This document shows, piece after piece, positions 54,218 through 63,981 of a stretch of 64,000 bases of DNA (the stretch's first letter is position 1; each line of letters starts with the position of its first letter). This DNA comes from an uncultured Pirellulaceae bacterium (GTDB lineage Bacteria > Planctomycetota > Planctomycetia > Pirellulales > Pirellulaceae). The translations under genes were made by a program, and so were the position numbers. The notes under the pieces are model-generated. The model saw nothing but the letters and a program-made list of their open reading frames with translations, did not search any database and had not been told where the DNA came from. The stretch is taken from contig CALCJM010000014.1 in NCBI GenBank assembly GCA_937967505.1, forward strand, positions 1 through 64,000. The letters are read 5' to 3'.

Positions 54218-55084
54218 TTAAAACTGGCCCGCCATCCATGATGTCACCCGGCCGCAAGCGGCCTGACGATTTTCGATCAGCCGAAACGTGTGTTCTGATT
54301 TCGGATAGTATTCGACCTGCAACTGGCCTTCATCCGGCTGTAGTCCGTACATCTCCCTGAATTGCGACCGGCCACAAATGTCATCGTATCCGTCGGTATA
54401 CAGAAACAGCATCCGTACGCCGCGCGTCATCAGCGACTCTAAGTCCCGCACCACCGAATCCTTGTCCAGGTCCTCGCCAAAAAATTCACCTTCGGCCAGC
54501 GTCTGCCCTGCGTCTTGGCGATCCGGAGCACCTCCACCACTCAACCGGCGTTTGATGGCATTTCTCCAAAATCGCGGTTTTAACAGTCGTCCCACCTGGT
54601 GCCGCAGAAAAAACCCGAGTGTTCGGAAAACGATTCCATCCATAAATACGGCTCCCACAATACGGTCGTCTTTCACGGACACCTGATGGGCATGAAACGC
54701 ACCGCTGCAAAGCCCCACGATAACAAACCGGCCTACCCCTACTTCTTTTTCGAGGTAGTCCATCGCATCCCGCACGTCCAATTCGGCACGGTTAGGAGTG
54801 TCAATTTTCCCGGTGCGCTGAGCGCTGTCGCCCAATCCGGACAGGTCCAGACGAAGTGTTGAATATCCTGACCGTGCCAATTGACGCGCCAGATCGACAT
54901 GCAGCCGAAACGGGCCAACACGATGGACAATCCCCGCATTGAGCACCAATGCAATCGGCGCGTCTTTGACTTGCACGCTCTCGTCAGGCGTCGTCAGGAT
55001 CCCGAACAGGCCTCCTTGAGGACCAAAGTGACACACAGTTTCCTGACAGGTCTGTTCGGTCATTTCTGTGGTTGTCCGAATCAT
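54218..55084 (-). CDS. Alpha/beta hydrolase with GLCSG elbow
   Basis: 288 residues. Alpha/beta-hydrolase core: LVLNAGIVHRVGPFRLHVDLARQLARSGY, LRLDLSGLGDS and RFVIVGLCSGAFHAHQ, where the nucleophile position of GxSxG is Cys (G-L-C-S-G). The C-terminal GRSQFREMYG and KSEHTF region carries a likely catalytic His. The pair with the upstream gene resembles the two hydrolases of exosortase gene clusters (GLCDGA and GLRLGA types). Its start overlaps the stop of the upstream hydrolase (ATGA), so both are in one operon downstream of the NRPS. It might release or edit the product. Confidence 0.65.
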   Translation of the reverse strand: MIRTTTEMTEQTCQETVCHFGPQGGLFGILTTPDESVQVKDAPIALVLNAGIVHRVGPFRLHVDLARQLARSGYSTLRLDLSGLGDSAQRTGKIDTPNRAELDVRDAMDYLEKEVGVGRFVIVGLCSGAFHAHQVSVKDDRIVGAVFMDGIVFRTLGFFLRHQVGRLLKPRFWRNAIKRRLSGGGAPDRQDAGQTLAEGEFFGEDLDKDSVVRDLESLMTRGVRMLFLYTDGYDDICGRSQFREMYGLQPDEGQLQVEYYPKSEHTFRLIENRQAACGRVTSWMAGQF

Positions 55085-55953
55085 GCGATAGCTCCTGTCG
55101 ACGAAGAAGACGGTAGGTTACTCATTGTCGGGGCCACCAATGCGGGAGCCGCGAGTGCATCGAAATCATTCAGGCGTTCGAACATGTCAGCGGTCGAATC
55201 GACAATTTGCCGCGCGGTGCGCGAACGCAGCCAAGCCGTCTCCAGTGAACGCAAGTCATCCCAGTTATACTCGTCCGCGACCAGCATGACTTTCTGTACG
55301 GTGGGCTGCGGATGAACAAAATTGACCACCGGTTTTTCCGGCACCACGATCAATTGAGGCTGAATGACCGAACCAAAATCGCCATCGGCTGCCTTGATCG
55401 ATTCGATCAACGATCGTGAGTAGTTTGACCCCAGCAGTTCTTCCACATTTTCATCATCGGGGGTGGTCATTTTGCAAACCCACAAATCCAGCATCTTTCG
55501 ATGCATCGTCCGCAACTCTTCCAGATAGCTTTCGCCATCTTCAACCGGCTCCCATAGAACCAGTGAATTCACATCGTGCGATTGCCGCGCTGCTGCGGCA
55601 GCCAGAGTGGCGCCCAGTCTTAGCCCAACCAGCATCACCGTCCCCGCACCAGACAACTCTTTCAGACGGTCGATGCCGATGCGGATATCACTGATCCACC
55701 GGTCAAGCGTCTGTACGGTCTGCACACTGCCGGCAGAATCGCCGATGCCGCTGTAGTCCATCCGCAACACATGAGTGCTGTTGCGACACATTTGACTGGC
55801 CATCAACCGCAGACACCAATGGGTGCGAATGTACTCCTGCCCAATTGGAGGACAGATCAATACCGCTCGAGGTGGCGCACTCGCAATTCCGCGTGGCCGA
55901 TGATAGACGCCAAACAATTGTGATTTTGGGTTACCAAAAAAATGATGCTTCAT
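55081..55953 (-). CDS. Alpha/beta hydrolase-like protein without nucleophile
   Basis: 290 residues. Opening FFGNPKSQLFGVYHRPRG, then AVLICPPIGQEYIRTHWCLRLMASQM, VLRMDYSGIGDSAG and VMLVGLRLGATLAAAAA. The elbow is G-L-R-L-G, so Arg takes the place of the nucleophile Ser. This is the pattern of exosortase-associated hydrolase type 2 proteins. It begins 4 bases after the NRPS stop, so it is translated in the same operon. Possible roles are acyl transfer, product binding or a non-catalytic partner of the second hydrolase; none can be proven here. Confidence 0.65.
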   Translation of the reverse strand: MKHHFFGNPKSQLFGVYHRPRGIASAPPRAVLICPPIGQEYIRTHWCLRLMASQMCRNSTHVLRMDYSGIGDSAGSVQTVQTLDRWISDIRIGIDRLKELSGAGTVMLVGLRLGATLAAAAARQSHDVNSLVLWEPVEDGESYLEELRTMHRKMLDLWVCKMTTPDDENVEELLGSNYSRSLIESIKAADGDFGSVIQPQLIVVPEKPVVNFVHPQPTVQKVMLVADEYNWDDLRSLETAWLRSRTARQIVDSTADMFERLNDFDALAAPALVAPTMSNLPSSSSTGAIA

Positions 55954-55957
55954 TGAA

Positions 55958-58900
55958 TTACCTTTTCCAGAACCCCTTCAATGACTTGAGAGTCCGTTTT
56001 GGGACTTTCGTGCCAGAGCCGTCCTCCGAGATCGCCGGTGAATCGCTGACCGTCTTCGATTCCGGGGATTTAGTTTCAATGGCGATCCCGCCGTTGGGCT
56101 GAGATATCTTTGCAACCTGTCGATCGTCCGCTTTGGATTTGTCCGCAGTCGCAACAGGGCTGGTACTTGAATCGGTGGTTTCAGTGGCGGCGGGAAACTG
56201 CTCCGCAAATTTATCGGCCAACTGCTCAAGTGTTCCGATCAAAAAGTCCTGCGGCCCGAGCGCAAAACCCGTTTTGGCTTTGACTGCAGCGATAACCCGC
56301 ATTACCAACAGGCTGTGACCGCCAATGTCAAAGAAATTGTCATTGAGTTCGATGTGTTCCGTCTCCAAGACATCCTGCCAGACCGCGGCCAGAAACCTTT
56401 CGGCTGGTGTCCGGGCCATGGCACGATGATCGCAATCGCCATCTCCTAAACCATCTGAAGCTTCACCGCCCACATGAGCGTTGACAGGCGTTTGCAACCT
56501 AGCTTTCGGAGCAGGCAAGGCGTTATAGTCAATCTTCCCGTTGTTCGTTTGAGGCATTTCATCAAGCGTTACAACGTTCTGTGGAATCATATAGTAAGGC
56601 AATATCGATCGTAGATGATCCTTTAGTTGCCCTGCGACGATATCCTGTCCTGATTTGAAAATACAGTAGGCAACCAAACGGGTATCTCCCGGCATGTCCT
56701 CACGCACAATCACCACATTGTGTTCGATGGCCGGATGTGTTCCGAGTGCGGTTTCAATTTCGCCTAATTCGATACGGAAGCCACGCACCTTCACCTGTTT
56801 ATCATTCCGGCGCAGAAATTCGATATTGCCGTCAAATCGATACCTAGCGAGGTCACCGGTTTTATAAATCTTGTCACTGACGTATTGAGCGAAAGGGTTT
56901 CGATAGCGGTTGGAGACAAAACGTTCATCGGTCAGGTCTTGCCGGTTCCGATAGCCACGCGTGACACCGGCACCCCCAATGTAGACCTCACCGGGACAAC
57001 CGACGGGAACTTCATTACCGAATGCATCCAAAATATATATCTGCGTATTTCCAATAGGTTGGCCGATCAAAATTGGGGCATCGGCATCCGTGATTTGATA
57101 GACGGCCGACCAGACGGTGGTTTCCGTTGGCCCATACATGTTCCATAGCTGCCCGCAGCGTTGCAGCAACGGATCAACTAGGTCTGCCGGCATGGGCTCG
57201 CCGCCACACAGGACCTTCAAATCAGATTTTCCCCGCCAGCCTGCTCCGATCATCAAACGCCACGTCGCAGGTGTGGCCTGCAGGACCGTGATGCCATGTT
57301 TTTCCAACAGCATCGAAAGTTGATCGCCATTGGCGGCAGCCACCGCATCCACAATCACGACCTGCCCCCCCACTATCGTGGGCAGATAGAGTTCCAACAC
57401 TGCGATATCGAATGACAGGGTCGTCACCGCCAGTAAGGAATCGTCTGAAGTCAATCCGGGCTGTTGTTTCATCGAGTACAGGAAATTGACGACCGCACCA
57501 TGAGGTACCTGAACGCCTTTGGGTTTTCCGGTCGATCCCGATGTGTAAATCACGTAGCAGATGTCCGCCGGTGTCGCGGGGCAATCTACAGGAGACGCAG
57601 ACTGTTGATTGATCTCTTCGATGGCAGTGTCGATGACAATCATCGGTTTGTCGAATTGCTCCACCCGCGCCGTCAACTCAGACTCGGTCACGATTAGTTT
57701 CAATCCCGAATGGCTGCACATGTACTCAAGTCGGTCGGCGGGATAGGCCGGGTCCAGCGGAACGTAGCCGGCACCTGTTTTCAGGATCGCATACAAATTG
57801 ACCAGCATTTCCGCGCTACGGTTGACGCAGATACCAACTAGGTCGCCAGCCCCGACACCCTGTAAGCTCAGGTACCTGGCAATCTGACTGGATCGCGCGT
57901 CAACTTCCGCATAGGTCAATGATTGGTCTTCAAAAGTGACCGCAAGATTGTCGGGCGTGGCGGTCGCCTGTCGAGCGAATTCGTGGGACAACGTGGTTGT
58001 CGTGGGGTAGTGCAAGCTGGTCGAATTAAAATCGACGATCGTGCGCTGCCGCTGATCGACCGACATCAGCGGCAGGTTGGCAATGATGGCTTCCGGAATA
58101 TCAACCACGGCGGACAGAAACGCCTCAAACCCTTCGAACCAGAACTGCATCGCTTCGGGTGAAAACAGATCTGAATTGTACTGGATCTGCATTTCGACCG
58201 ATTTGTCTTTTTGAATGACGCCATTGACGAACCACTCAAAATTCTCGAAGCTCCGGGGCTCAATCTGCACTTCCAGTTCAAGGCCTGTAAACCCCATTTC
58301 GCTGGTGTCGATCACCGGATCAACATTAAAACTGATGCTTAACATGGGGGCGCGAGAGGGATCGCGCGGCGGCGCCAATTTCCGCAGTAACGTTCCGTAG
58401 GCGTATCGCTGATGGTCCAGTGCGTCAAGCAACGAACGGCGGCTGGCTTTCATATAGTCAACAAACGGAGTATTGGTATCGACCGCCGTTCGCCACGGCA
58501 AAACATTCACGCAATGCCCAACCAGTTCAGTCGAATCCATGGCAGCTTGACCGGCCGTTGGAATGCCGACACAAAAATCTCCGTTGCCACTGATCCGCGC
58601 AACCCACGCACTGAAAGCACTCAGCATCACGTTAAATAAACTACAACCGGATTTGGCTCCGATCTTACGCACACCTTCCATTAGTTCGGCTGGAAACAGA
58701 TGATCGTGGCGTCCGCCGGACCAGGTACGCACCGCAGGGCGTTTGCCGGTCGTCGGCAAGTCCAGCACGGGGATGGCATCTGAAAACTGATCCACCCAGA
58801 ACGCTTCATCCGCTGCACCCTCTGCGCTGGCGAGGTAAGCGTCCATTTTTTTGCTGTAGTCTTCGTATTGATCGGCGATTGGCAAACCAGCCGGGCGCTC

Positions 58901-59464
58901 AGGCTGTCCCTGAATAATGCTGTCATAAATCTTTCCCAAATCACGACAGAACACTGCCAGAGACCAGCCGTCCATGATGATGTGATGAGCGGTGAAGGTT
59001 AGTTTGTGGCAGGTGTCGGAGACCTTCTGTAAAACACAACGCAGCAACGGTCCCTGCTCTAGGTCAAACGGTTTACAGGCCTCTGTTTTGACAATGGCAT
59101 CTTGCGCTGCCAGCGCGTCAGCGCGATTCAAACGGGAAAAATCAACGAAACGCATGTCGTGGTTGACGTCGGCCAGCACTCGGGCGGTCTGGCCATCTGG
59201 AGAAAATGTCGTGCGTAGCGAGGCGTTGCGAATGGCGACCTGCTGAAGTGCGGTTTGAAGCACGTCTGCGTTCAGGTCACCGTCAAGTACCAACGAACTG
59301 ATCTCATTGTAGGAACAGTTGGCTTCCGGGCCTTGCAGACTGGAGAGCCAGATTTCAAGCTGTGACTCGGTAGCAGGATAGCTCCTGTCGATGTGATTCG
59401 AAATCGCCGGGCCGACCGACACTTGGGCAGGTGCCAGCAAGCTATTGTGGAAAGATGTACTCAT
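55958..59464 (-). CDS. Nonribosomal peptide synthetase module C-A-PCP
   Basis: 1,168 residues. Condensation domain (about 25-460) with active-site HHIIMDG (near 160) and DxxxxxAYGTLLRKLAPPRD-type ends. Adenylation domain (about 485-985) with ICYVIYTSGSTGKPKG, YGPTETTVW, GEVYIGG, YKTGDLARY and NGKIDYNALP. Read by alignment to PheA, the pocket residues are D-I-L-Q-L-G-M-V-W-K, close to the glycine code DILQLGLIWK. Carrier domain with FDIGGHSLLVMRV (Ser near 1081). There is no thioesterase or reductase domain. It should add glycine, or a similar small residue, to the product of the upstream PKS. Its N-terminus looks like the natural continuation of the PKS C-terminus. Confidence 0.9.
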   Translation of the reverse strand: MSTSFHNSLLAPAQVSVGPAISNHIDRSYPATESQLEIWLSSLQGPEANCSYNEISSLVLDGDLNADVLQTALQQVAIRNASLRTTFSPDGQTARVLADVNHDMRFVDFSRLNRADALAAQDAIVKTEACKPFDLEQGPLLRCVLQKVSDTCHKLTFTAHHIIMDGWSLAVFCRDLGKIYDSIIQGQPERPAGLPIADQYEDYSKKMDAYLASAEGAADEAFWVDQFSDAIPVLDLPTTGKRPAVRTWSGGRHDHLFPAELMEGVRKIGAKSGCSLFNVMLSAFSAWVARISGNGDFCVGIPTAGQAAMDSTELVGHCVNVLPWRTAVDTNTPFVDYMKASRRSLLDALDHQRYAYGTLLRKLAPPRDPSRAPMLSISFNVDPVIDTSEMGFTGLELEVQIEPRSFENFEWFVNGVIQKDKSVEMQIQYNSDLFSPEAMQFWFEGFEAFLSAVVDIPEAIIANLPLMSVDQRQRTIVDFNSTSLHYPTTTTLSHEFARQATATPDNLAVTFEDQSLTYAEVDARSSQIARYLSLQGVGAGDLVGICVNRSAEMLVNLYAILKTGAGYVPLDPAYPADRLEYMCSHSGLKLIVTESELTARVEQFDKPMIVIDTAIEEINQQSASPVDCPATPADICYVIYTSGSTGKPKGVQVPHGAVVNFLYSMKQQPGLTSDDSLLAVTTLSFDIAVLELYLPTIVGGQVVIVDAVAAANGDQLSMLLEKHGITVLQATPATWRLMIGAGWRGKSDLKVLCGGEPMPADLVDPLLQRCGQLWNMYGPTETTVWSAVYQITDADAPILIGQPIGNTQIYILDAFGNEVPVGCPGEVYIGGAGVTRGYRNRQDLTDERFVSNRYRNPFAQYVSDKIYKTGDLARYRFDGNIEFLRRNDKQVKVRGFRIELGEIETALGTHPAIEHNVVIVREDMPGDTRLVAYCIFKSGQDIVAGQLKDHLRSILPYYMIPQNVVTLDEMPQTNNGKIDYNALPAPKARLQTPVNAHVGGEASDGLGDGDCDHRAMARTPAERFLAAVWQDVLETEHIELNDNFFDIGGHSLLVMRVIAAVKAKTGFALGPQDFLIGTLEQLADKFAEQFPAATETTDSSTSPVATADKSKADDRQVAKISQPNGGIAIETKSPESKTVSDSPAISEDGSGTKVPKRTLKSLKGFWKR

Positions 59465-59944
59465 GAGGAAATTACTCGTGGGAAACGAATGCAGGTGGTA
59501 TCAGAAGAGGATTATTGAAATCGTAAGCGAAGTGGGAGGGGTTAGCGTGTTGGTTTTTTGGTGGGATAGAAATCTAACTTCTCTTTAGGAGAGCGGTGAG
59601 AATGTTTGTCGTCATGGAGCGAAACCCTCAATCAAAAATGGGCGGGGCAGGTGACAATCCGAAACGTCCAAACCAGTCGTGGACACAGGTTTCGGATCGT
59701 CACTGCGGGAATTACACATTGGAGGGGTTGACTGGTAGAGTGGTGAAAAGACAAAACGGTGAAATGGGGCAGGAGATGATGAAATAGATCATCAACAGCG
59801 ATGCCAAAAGGCATCAACGAGCGTTCGAGGAAGCTCGAAAGAAAAGTGATGCATTTTGCGTGCCATACCGGTTATTACGCAGACGCAGCAAAGGGCATGG
59901 ATACGGCTGACACGTAGGGTAAAACCACCTGCCAGTTGGTCGAA

Positions 59945-60047
59945 AGGCGATTGGCAGTTGAAAGCTTACCGTTGGCGATGCTGCCAGCTTCGCTCCGACG
60001 CTCTCAGCGTCGCCAACGGATGGTAAATTCCTAGCTGCCAGTCGCCA
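59945..60047. repeat. Palindromic repeat, copy C
   Basis: AGGCGATTGGCAGTTGAAAG ... CTAGCTGCCAGTCGCCA, enclosing CCGTTGGCGATGCTGCCAGC and GCTCTCAGCGTCGCCAACGG. It abuts the ABC ATPase fragment. Confidence 0.85.
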
Positions 60048-60057
60048 AAGATGCCAG

Positions 60058-60190
60058 AAATCCCTCCGGGTAAAAACTGGCCGTGAAATGAGCGATCTGC
60101 CGGACGGTCATCCAGCGATATAGCGCAGGAGAATCAGAGACGTACCCGGTTCGCCTCCGGATTGCCACCCCCTTCTTCAATGGGTTCATC
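60058..60190 (-). pseudogene. Fragment of an ABC transporter ATPase
   Basis: The translated fragment AIRRRTGYVSDSPALYRWMT continues as VRQIAHFTASFYPEGF. It matches the segment between Walker A and signature motifs of ABC ATPases of the drug/multicopy type (R.IGYV.E.PALYDWMTV.E...F...FYP). Walker A, signature and Walker B are missing. A relic only about 45 codons long, stopped at the repeat. Confidence 0.6.
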
Positions 60191-60423
60191 CCTTGGTGAC
60201 GCCCATGCCCGCCCCTCGCACTACTTCGACCACGCCGCCGGTCTGAAGGGATGTTCTCTATCGCCATTCGCCTTCAGGAGGTGGATAAATCTTTGGCGCT
60301 GTGAATTGTAAACCGATCGCTACCCTTGCAGATCAGAGGGGGCGATGACAACTCGCTCGGCTCTTCGAGACCGGCGCGACTTCCGGTGGGAGAGCGCCTC
60401 ACCCATGAGTGAATGGCCTGCAA

Positions 60424-63400
60424 TTACGGTGTCGTGATGCCCACCTGAACAAACTGGCCGGGATTCATTACGTCGGCGACGAACCAGCCGGGATTACCTG
60501 CTTCGTCTTTGCCGATTCTCGCACCTTTTAAGGGTGGACGCCCGGATACAGAATCGTCTGAAGCAGTTTTATACCCTTCACCGGGCATAAATCCGTGCCG
60601 CTGGCATTCGACGATCGTGTCATAAATCGCCTGCACCAATTCATCGACGTGCTCCTGCTGATGCACAATCGTCAACAAGCAGGGACGATGGTCCCAAATA
60701 TGCATCCCACGGCGACGCAAACCCGCAAAGAAAATCTCACTGTACACCAACTCTTGATGGAACTGGATTTTAAACAGCGAACCAAAATTGGCCGTCACCA
60801 TCGGAGCCCCCAGTTCCTTAAACACCCGGTTCATCTCGTCCCGCATGTATTCGGTCAGACCGTTGACCCGGTCGTACATCGCCTGTCCGCTCTCTTTTAA
60901 ATGCTGCATGATCGCCTTGGCTGCCGCCAGAGTCAGCGGATGGCGCACAAAGGTTCCGGCAAAATAGGTCATCCCGGCCTCGGGACGACTTTCGTCCCCG
61001 AACTCCCAATAACCACCGTCCAACCCGTCCATGTATTCAGCCTTTCCGGCCAGCACACCGATTGGCATCCCGCCACCGACAACTTTTCCGTAGGCGGCGA
61101 GATCTGCTTTCACACCGAAAAACTCCTGGGCTCCACCATACCCGATTCGCAGACCGGTGATGACTTCATCAAAGATCAACGCGGTCGGCTGGTCCTTGGT
61201 CATTCGGGCAAGCGCTTGCAGGAATTCGCGTGGCTGTAGTTCCGGTCGACGACTCTGCACTGGCTCAACGAGAATCGCGGCAATTTCGTCGATACGCTGC
61301 CGGATGATCTCCAGCGCCTCGTCGGTGCCATATTCAAGGATCAAGGTATTACCGACGTGGTTTTTGGGAATCCCTGTCGCGGCAGGAAAGCTCTTCAGTT
61401 TCTTGTTTCCCTTGGATAACACCTCGTCCAAAATCCCGTGATAGTCGCCGTTAAACATCACGATCAGGTCACGACCTGTTTTGTTCCGTGCCAGACGCGT
61501 GCACCCCAGTACGGCCTCCGACCCCGTATTGGAGAACGCCATCCGCTGGTTGCCGGTCAACTCACAAAACAGCTTCGCCACCTCTCCCGCCAGCGGGCTT
61601 TGCGGGCCGATCGAGTAATCCTTCTGCACCTGTTCGGTAATGGCTTTCACCGTGACCTCGTGAGAGTGACCCAGAAAATTGGATCCGAATCCACAGGTGA
61701 AGTCGATGTATTCGTTCCCGTCGATGTCCCACAGGTTTACCCCCTGTGAACGTTCGACGACGATCGGATGGGTCATCTCCTTCATGTTGGGGCGAAAACC
61801 GGAAACCGTGCGCGGATCGGCAAGGTAGCTGCGATGCGTCTGCGCATAAGCCTTACTCTTTGGCATCATGGCGCAATTCATACGAATAATGTCGTCCAGA
61901 GCTGCCTGTTGGTTCTGATCCAGCGCACCATCGTTTAACTTTACGGTAGCAAAACGTTTCGCTTTGACAGGTTCTTCTTGGGCAGGTTCTTTTTGGGCAG
62001 CCTGTTCGCCTTGCGAATTCGCAACAGGGGCCGGCGTTTGGGCTCCCGATGCTGCTGGTGTCGGTGCGTTGATCGCCTGAGCTGCCCGAGACGTGGAAAC
62101 TTCGGAAGCTGCGACGCCAGTAGTTGGTTGAACGGCAGGCTGAACGATTGGCTGCCCGGAAAGCAATTGCAACTGAGCCTGCATCAACTGCATCTGCTGG
62201 TTGATGATATCCAGAGTGAAGTTACCGGTCGCCGCCACACCGGGCGACGCGTGGCCTGGCGTTACCACCTGCACTGGTGGCGTTGTAACCGGCGCTGCTA
62301 CTGGTGCTGCAACCGGCGGAGTTATTGCGTCATGTGCCGCTGGCGTTTGTGGGGGAGGCGCGACAGTGAGCGCGTACTGATTGGCCGGCAGGTGTTCGTC
62401 GAACCATTCTGCCAGAGAATCAACCGTCGGTGTCTCTTCCAGCAGTTGCCGGAAAGTGATTTCGATTTTCATTTCCTTCTTGAGTGCGGTGGCGGTTTGC
62501 GTCAGCACCAGCGAATCGAGCCCCATTTCGAAGAACGTGGTATCCCCGTCGAACTCAGTCAGGTCAAACCCCGAAGTATTCTCAAAAACGGATTCAATGG
62601 CGGTGACAATTGCAGGAATTCGACTCATGGTGACGGGCTCCGGTTGAGTGGTTTGAGGTTGGTCAGAGAATAGGTCAGTGAACGCAGCAAGGGATTCAGC
62701 AGAAGAAGATTCGCGGCAGACTACAGGTCGTTGTTCGGCCGGCGGGTCCGTCGTGTCATCGGGTTTAGGTGGGTCAAGAAAATAGCGTTTACGTTGAAAC
62801 GCGTAAGTCGGCAAACCAACTTTTTGACGGGCGACAGGCTGGCCATCACCAGTCAATCGGCTCCAGTCAATCTTTTTACCGGCCAGCCACAACTGAGCTA
62901 CCGCGGACATCAGATGCTGCCATTCGGCATTGTCCTGAGCGTTATCTCCTAGGGATGGGAATGCCAGCTGATTTTTCGGATCGGCAGCATGTTGTTTTGC
63001 GAGTGTGGCGAGTGTTTTCCGCGGCCCAAGTTCGATCAGGATCCGTGCTGGATCTTCCTTCCACAATTTTTTGACCGCACCGGAAAACTGAACAGGCTGC
63101 CGCAGATGGTTGGCCCAATAGTTCGGATCGGTCGCTTGTGCGTCTGTCATCCAGTCGGCAGTGACCGTGGACAGGATCGGCAGGGCTGGCTTGTTCAGTT
63201 TGAATTGCCCAATAAATTCAGCAAAAGGTTTCACAATGGTGTCCATCATTGGAGAATGGAACGCGTGGGAGGTGTACAGATGGCGACAGACGGTGCCTTC
63301 GGATTCCAGTTGCTTCTGCAGGTCGGCCACTTGTTTGTCCGGCCCGGCGACGACGCACAGTTCCGGTCCGTTGTAGCTACCGATGGCCATGTCGCCCCAC

Positions 63401-63981
63401 AGCATTGGCGCGACCGTTTCCCCCGGTAACCGAACGCTCATCATGCTCCCTCCGGGCAGCGCTTCCATTGCCCGTCCACGTTCGGCGATCATCTTCAGTC
63501 CATCCTCAAGACGGAAGACCCCGGCAACGCAGGCCGCCGCAAATTCCCCGATGGAATGCCCCATCAAATAATCCGGCTTGATGCCCCATGACAGCCACAC
63601 CTGCGACAGCGCGTACCCAAGTGCAAACAGGGCCGGTTGTGTAAATCGCGTGTTCCTCAAAATCTCGCCCGCCGCGTCTTCATCACCGTTTTCGGGAAAC
63701 AACACCTCGCGCAGATCGCGTTGCAACAGCGGTTGAAGCACATCGGCACAGTGGTCGAAATGACGCCGAAACACGGATGAAACCTCGTACAGATTCTGCC
63801 CCATTCGCACGTACTGTGCCCCTTGCCCGGGGAACATAAACACGACGTCACGTCTGGTCGAATCGGACTTGCGTTTCATCAAACGCGGTGCCTTGCCAGC
63901 GGCAAACACACCAGCCGCGTCGTCCAGGTCGGCGGCCACCACGGCAGACCGCCACGCGAATTCCGCACGGCCGTTTTGCAA
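60424..63981 (-). CDS. PKS with AT, ACP and aminotransferase domains (partial)
   Basis: 1,185 residues, 5' end beyond the window. Acyltransferase (about 45-345) with VVFMFPGQGAQYVRMGQNLY, active-site GHSIGEFAA and the malonyl-type HAFHS motif. Acyl carrier domain (about 470-550) with EMGLDSLVLTQ. A Pro/Val/Gln-rich linker (about 560-700). Class III (GSA-like) aminotransferase (about 710-1130) with FSNTGSEAV, GDYHG, LIFDEVITGLRIGYGG and PLP lysine in AYGKVVGGGMPIG. The C-terminal GRPPLKGARIGKDEAGNPGW is the linker that leads into a condensation domain in McyE-type enzymes. It should make a beta-amino acyl chain for the downstream NRPS. Confidence 0.88.
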   Translation of the reverse strand: MQNGRAEFAWRSAVVAADLDDAAGVFAAGKAPRLMKRKSDSTRRDVVFMFPGQGAQYVRMGQNLYEVSSVFRRHFDHCADVLQPLLQRDLREVLFPENGDEDAAGEILRNTRFTQPALFALGYALSQVWLSWGIKPDYLMGHSIGEFAAACVAGVFRLEDGLKMIAERGRAMEALPGGSMMSVRLPGETVAPMLWGDMAIGSYNGPELCVVAGPDKQVADLQKQLESEGTVCRHLYTSHAFHSPMMDTIVKPFAEFIGQFKLNKPALPILSTVTADWMTDAQATDPNYWANHLRQPVQFSGAVKKLWKEDPARILIELGPRKTLATLAKQHAADPKNQLAFPSLGDNAQDNAEWQHLMSAVAQLWLAGKKIDWSRLTGDGQPVARQKVGLPTYAFQRKRYFLDPPKPDDTTDPPAEQRPVVCRESSSAESLAAFTDLFSDQPQTTQPEPVTMSRIPAIVTAIESVFENTSGFDLTEFDGDTTFFEMGLDSLVLTQTATALKKEMKIEITFRQLLEETPTVDSLAEWFDEHLPANQYALTVAPPPQTPAAHDAITPPVAAPVAAPVTTPPVQVVTPGHASPGVAATGNFTLDIINQQMQLMQAQLQLLSGQPIVQPAVQPTTGVAASEVSTSRAAQAINAPTPAASGAQTPAPVANSQGEQAAQKEPAQEEPVKAKRFATVKLNDGALDQNQQAALDDIIRMNCAMMPKSKAYAQTHRSYLADPRTVSGFRPNMKEMTHPIVVERSQGVNLWDIDGNEYIDFTCGFGSNFLGHSHEVTVKAITEQVQKDYSIGPQSPLAGEVAKLFCELTGNQRMAFSNTGSEAVLGCTRLARNKTGRDLIVMFNGDYHGILDEVLSKGNKKLKSFPAATGIPKNHVGNTLILEYGTDEALEIIRQRIDEIAAILVEPVQSRRPELQPREFLQALARMTKDQPTALIFDEVITGLRIGYGGAQEFFGVKADLAAYGKVVGGGMPIGVLAGKAEYMDGLDGGYWEFGDESRPEAGMTYFAGTFVRHPLTLAAAKAIMQHLKESGQAMYDRVNGLTEYMRDEMNRVFKELGAPMVTANFGSLFKIQFHQELVYSEIFFAGLRRRGMHIWDHRPCLLTIVHQQEHVDELVQAIYDTIVECQRHGFMPGEGYKTASDDSVSGRPPLKGARIGKDEAGNPGWFVADVMNPGQFVQVGITTP

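Larger units (their letters stand above)
59465..60423. other. 960-bp gap between PKS and NRPS genes
   Basis: No intact gene. It contains the palindromic repeat copy C (59945-60047) and, just beyond, a fragment of an ABC transporter ATPase (60058-60190, minus). Elsewhere only short frames without family sequence. PKS and NRPS ends look like two halves of one protein, so this gap probably arose by insertion and decay. Confidence 0.6.

Noticed and set aside
61978-62673. 231-codon ORF opposite the PKS linker
   Set aside because: Low-complexity shadow (Arg, Cys, Trp-rich) of the Pro/Val-rich linker and ACP on the minus strand.
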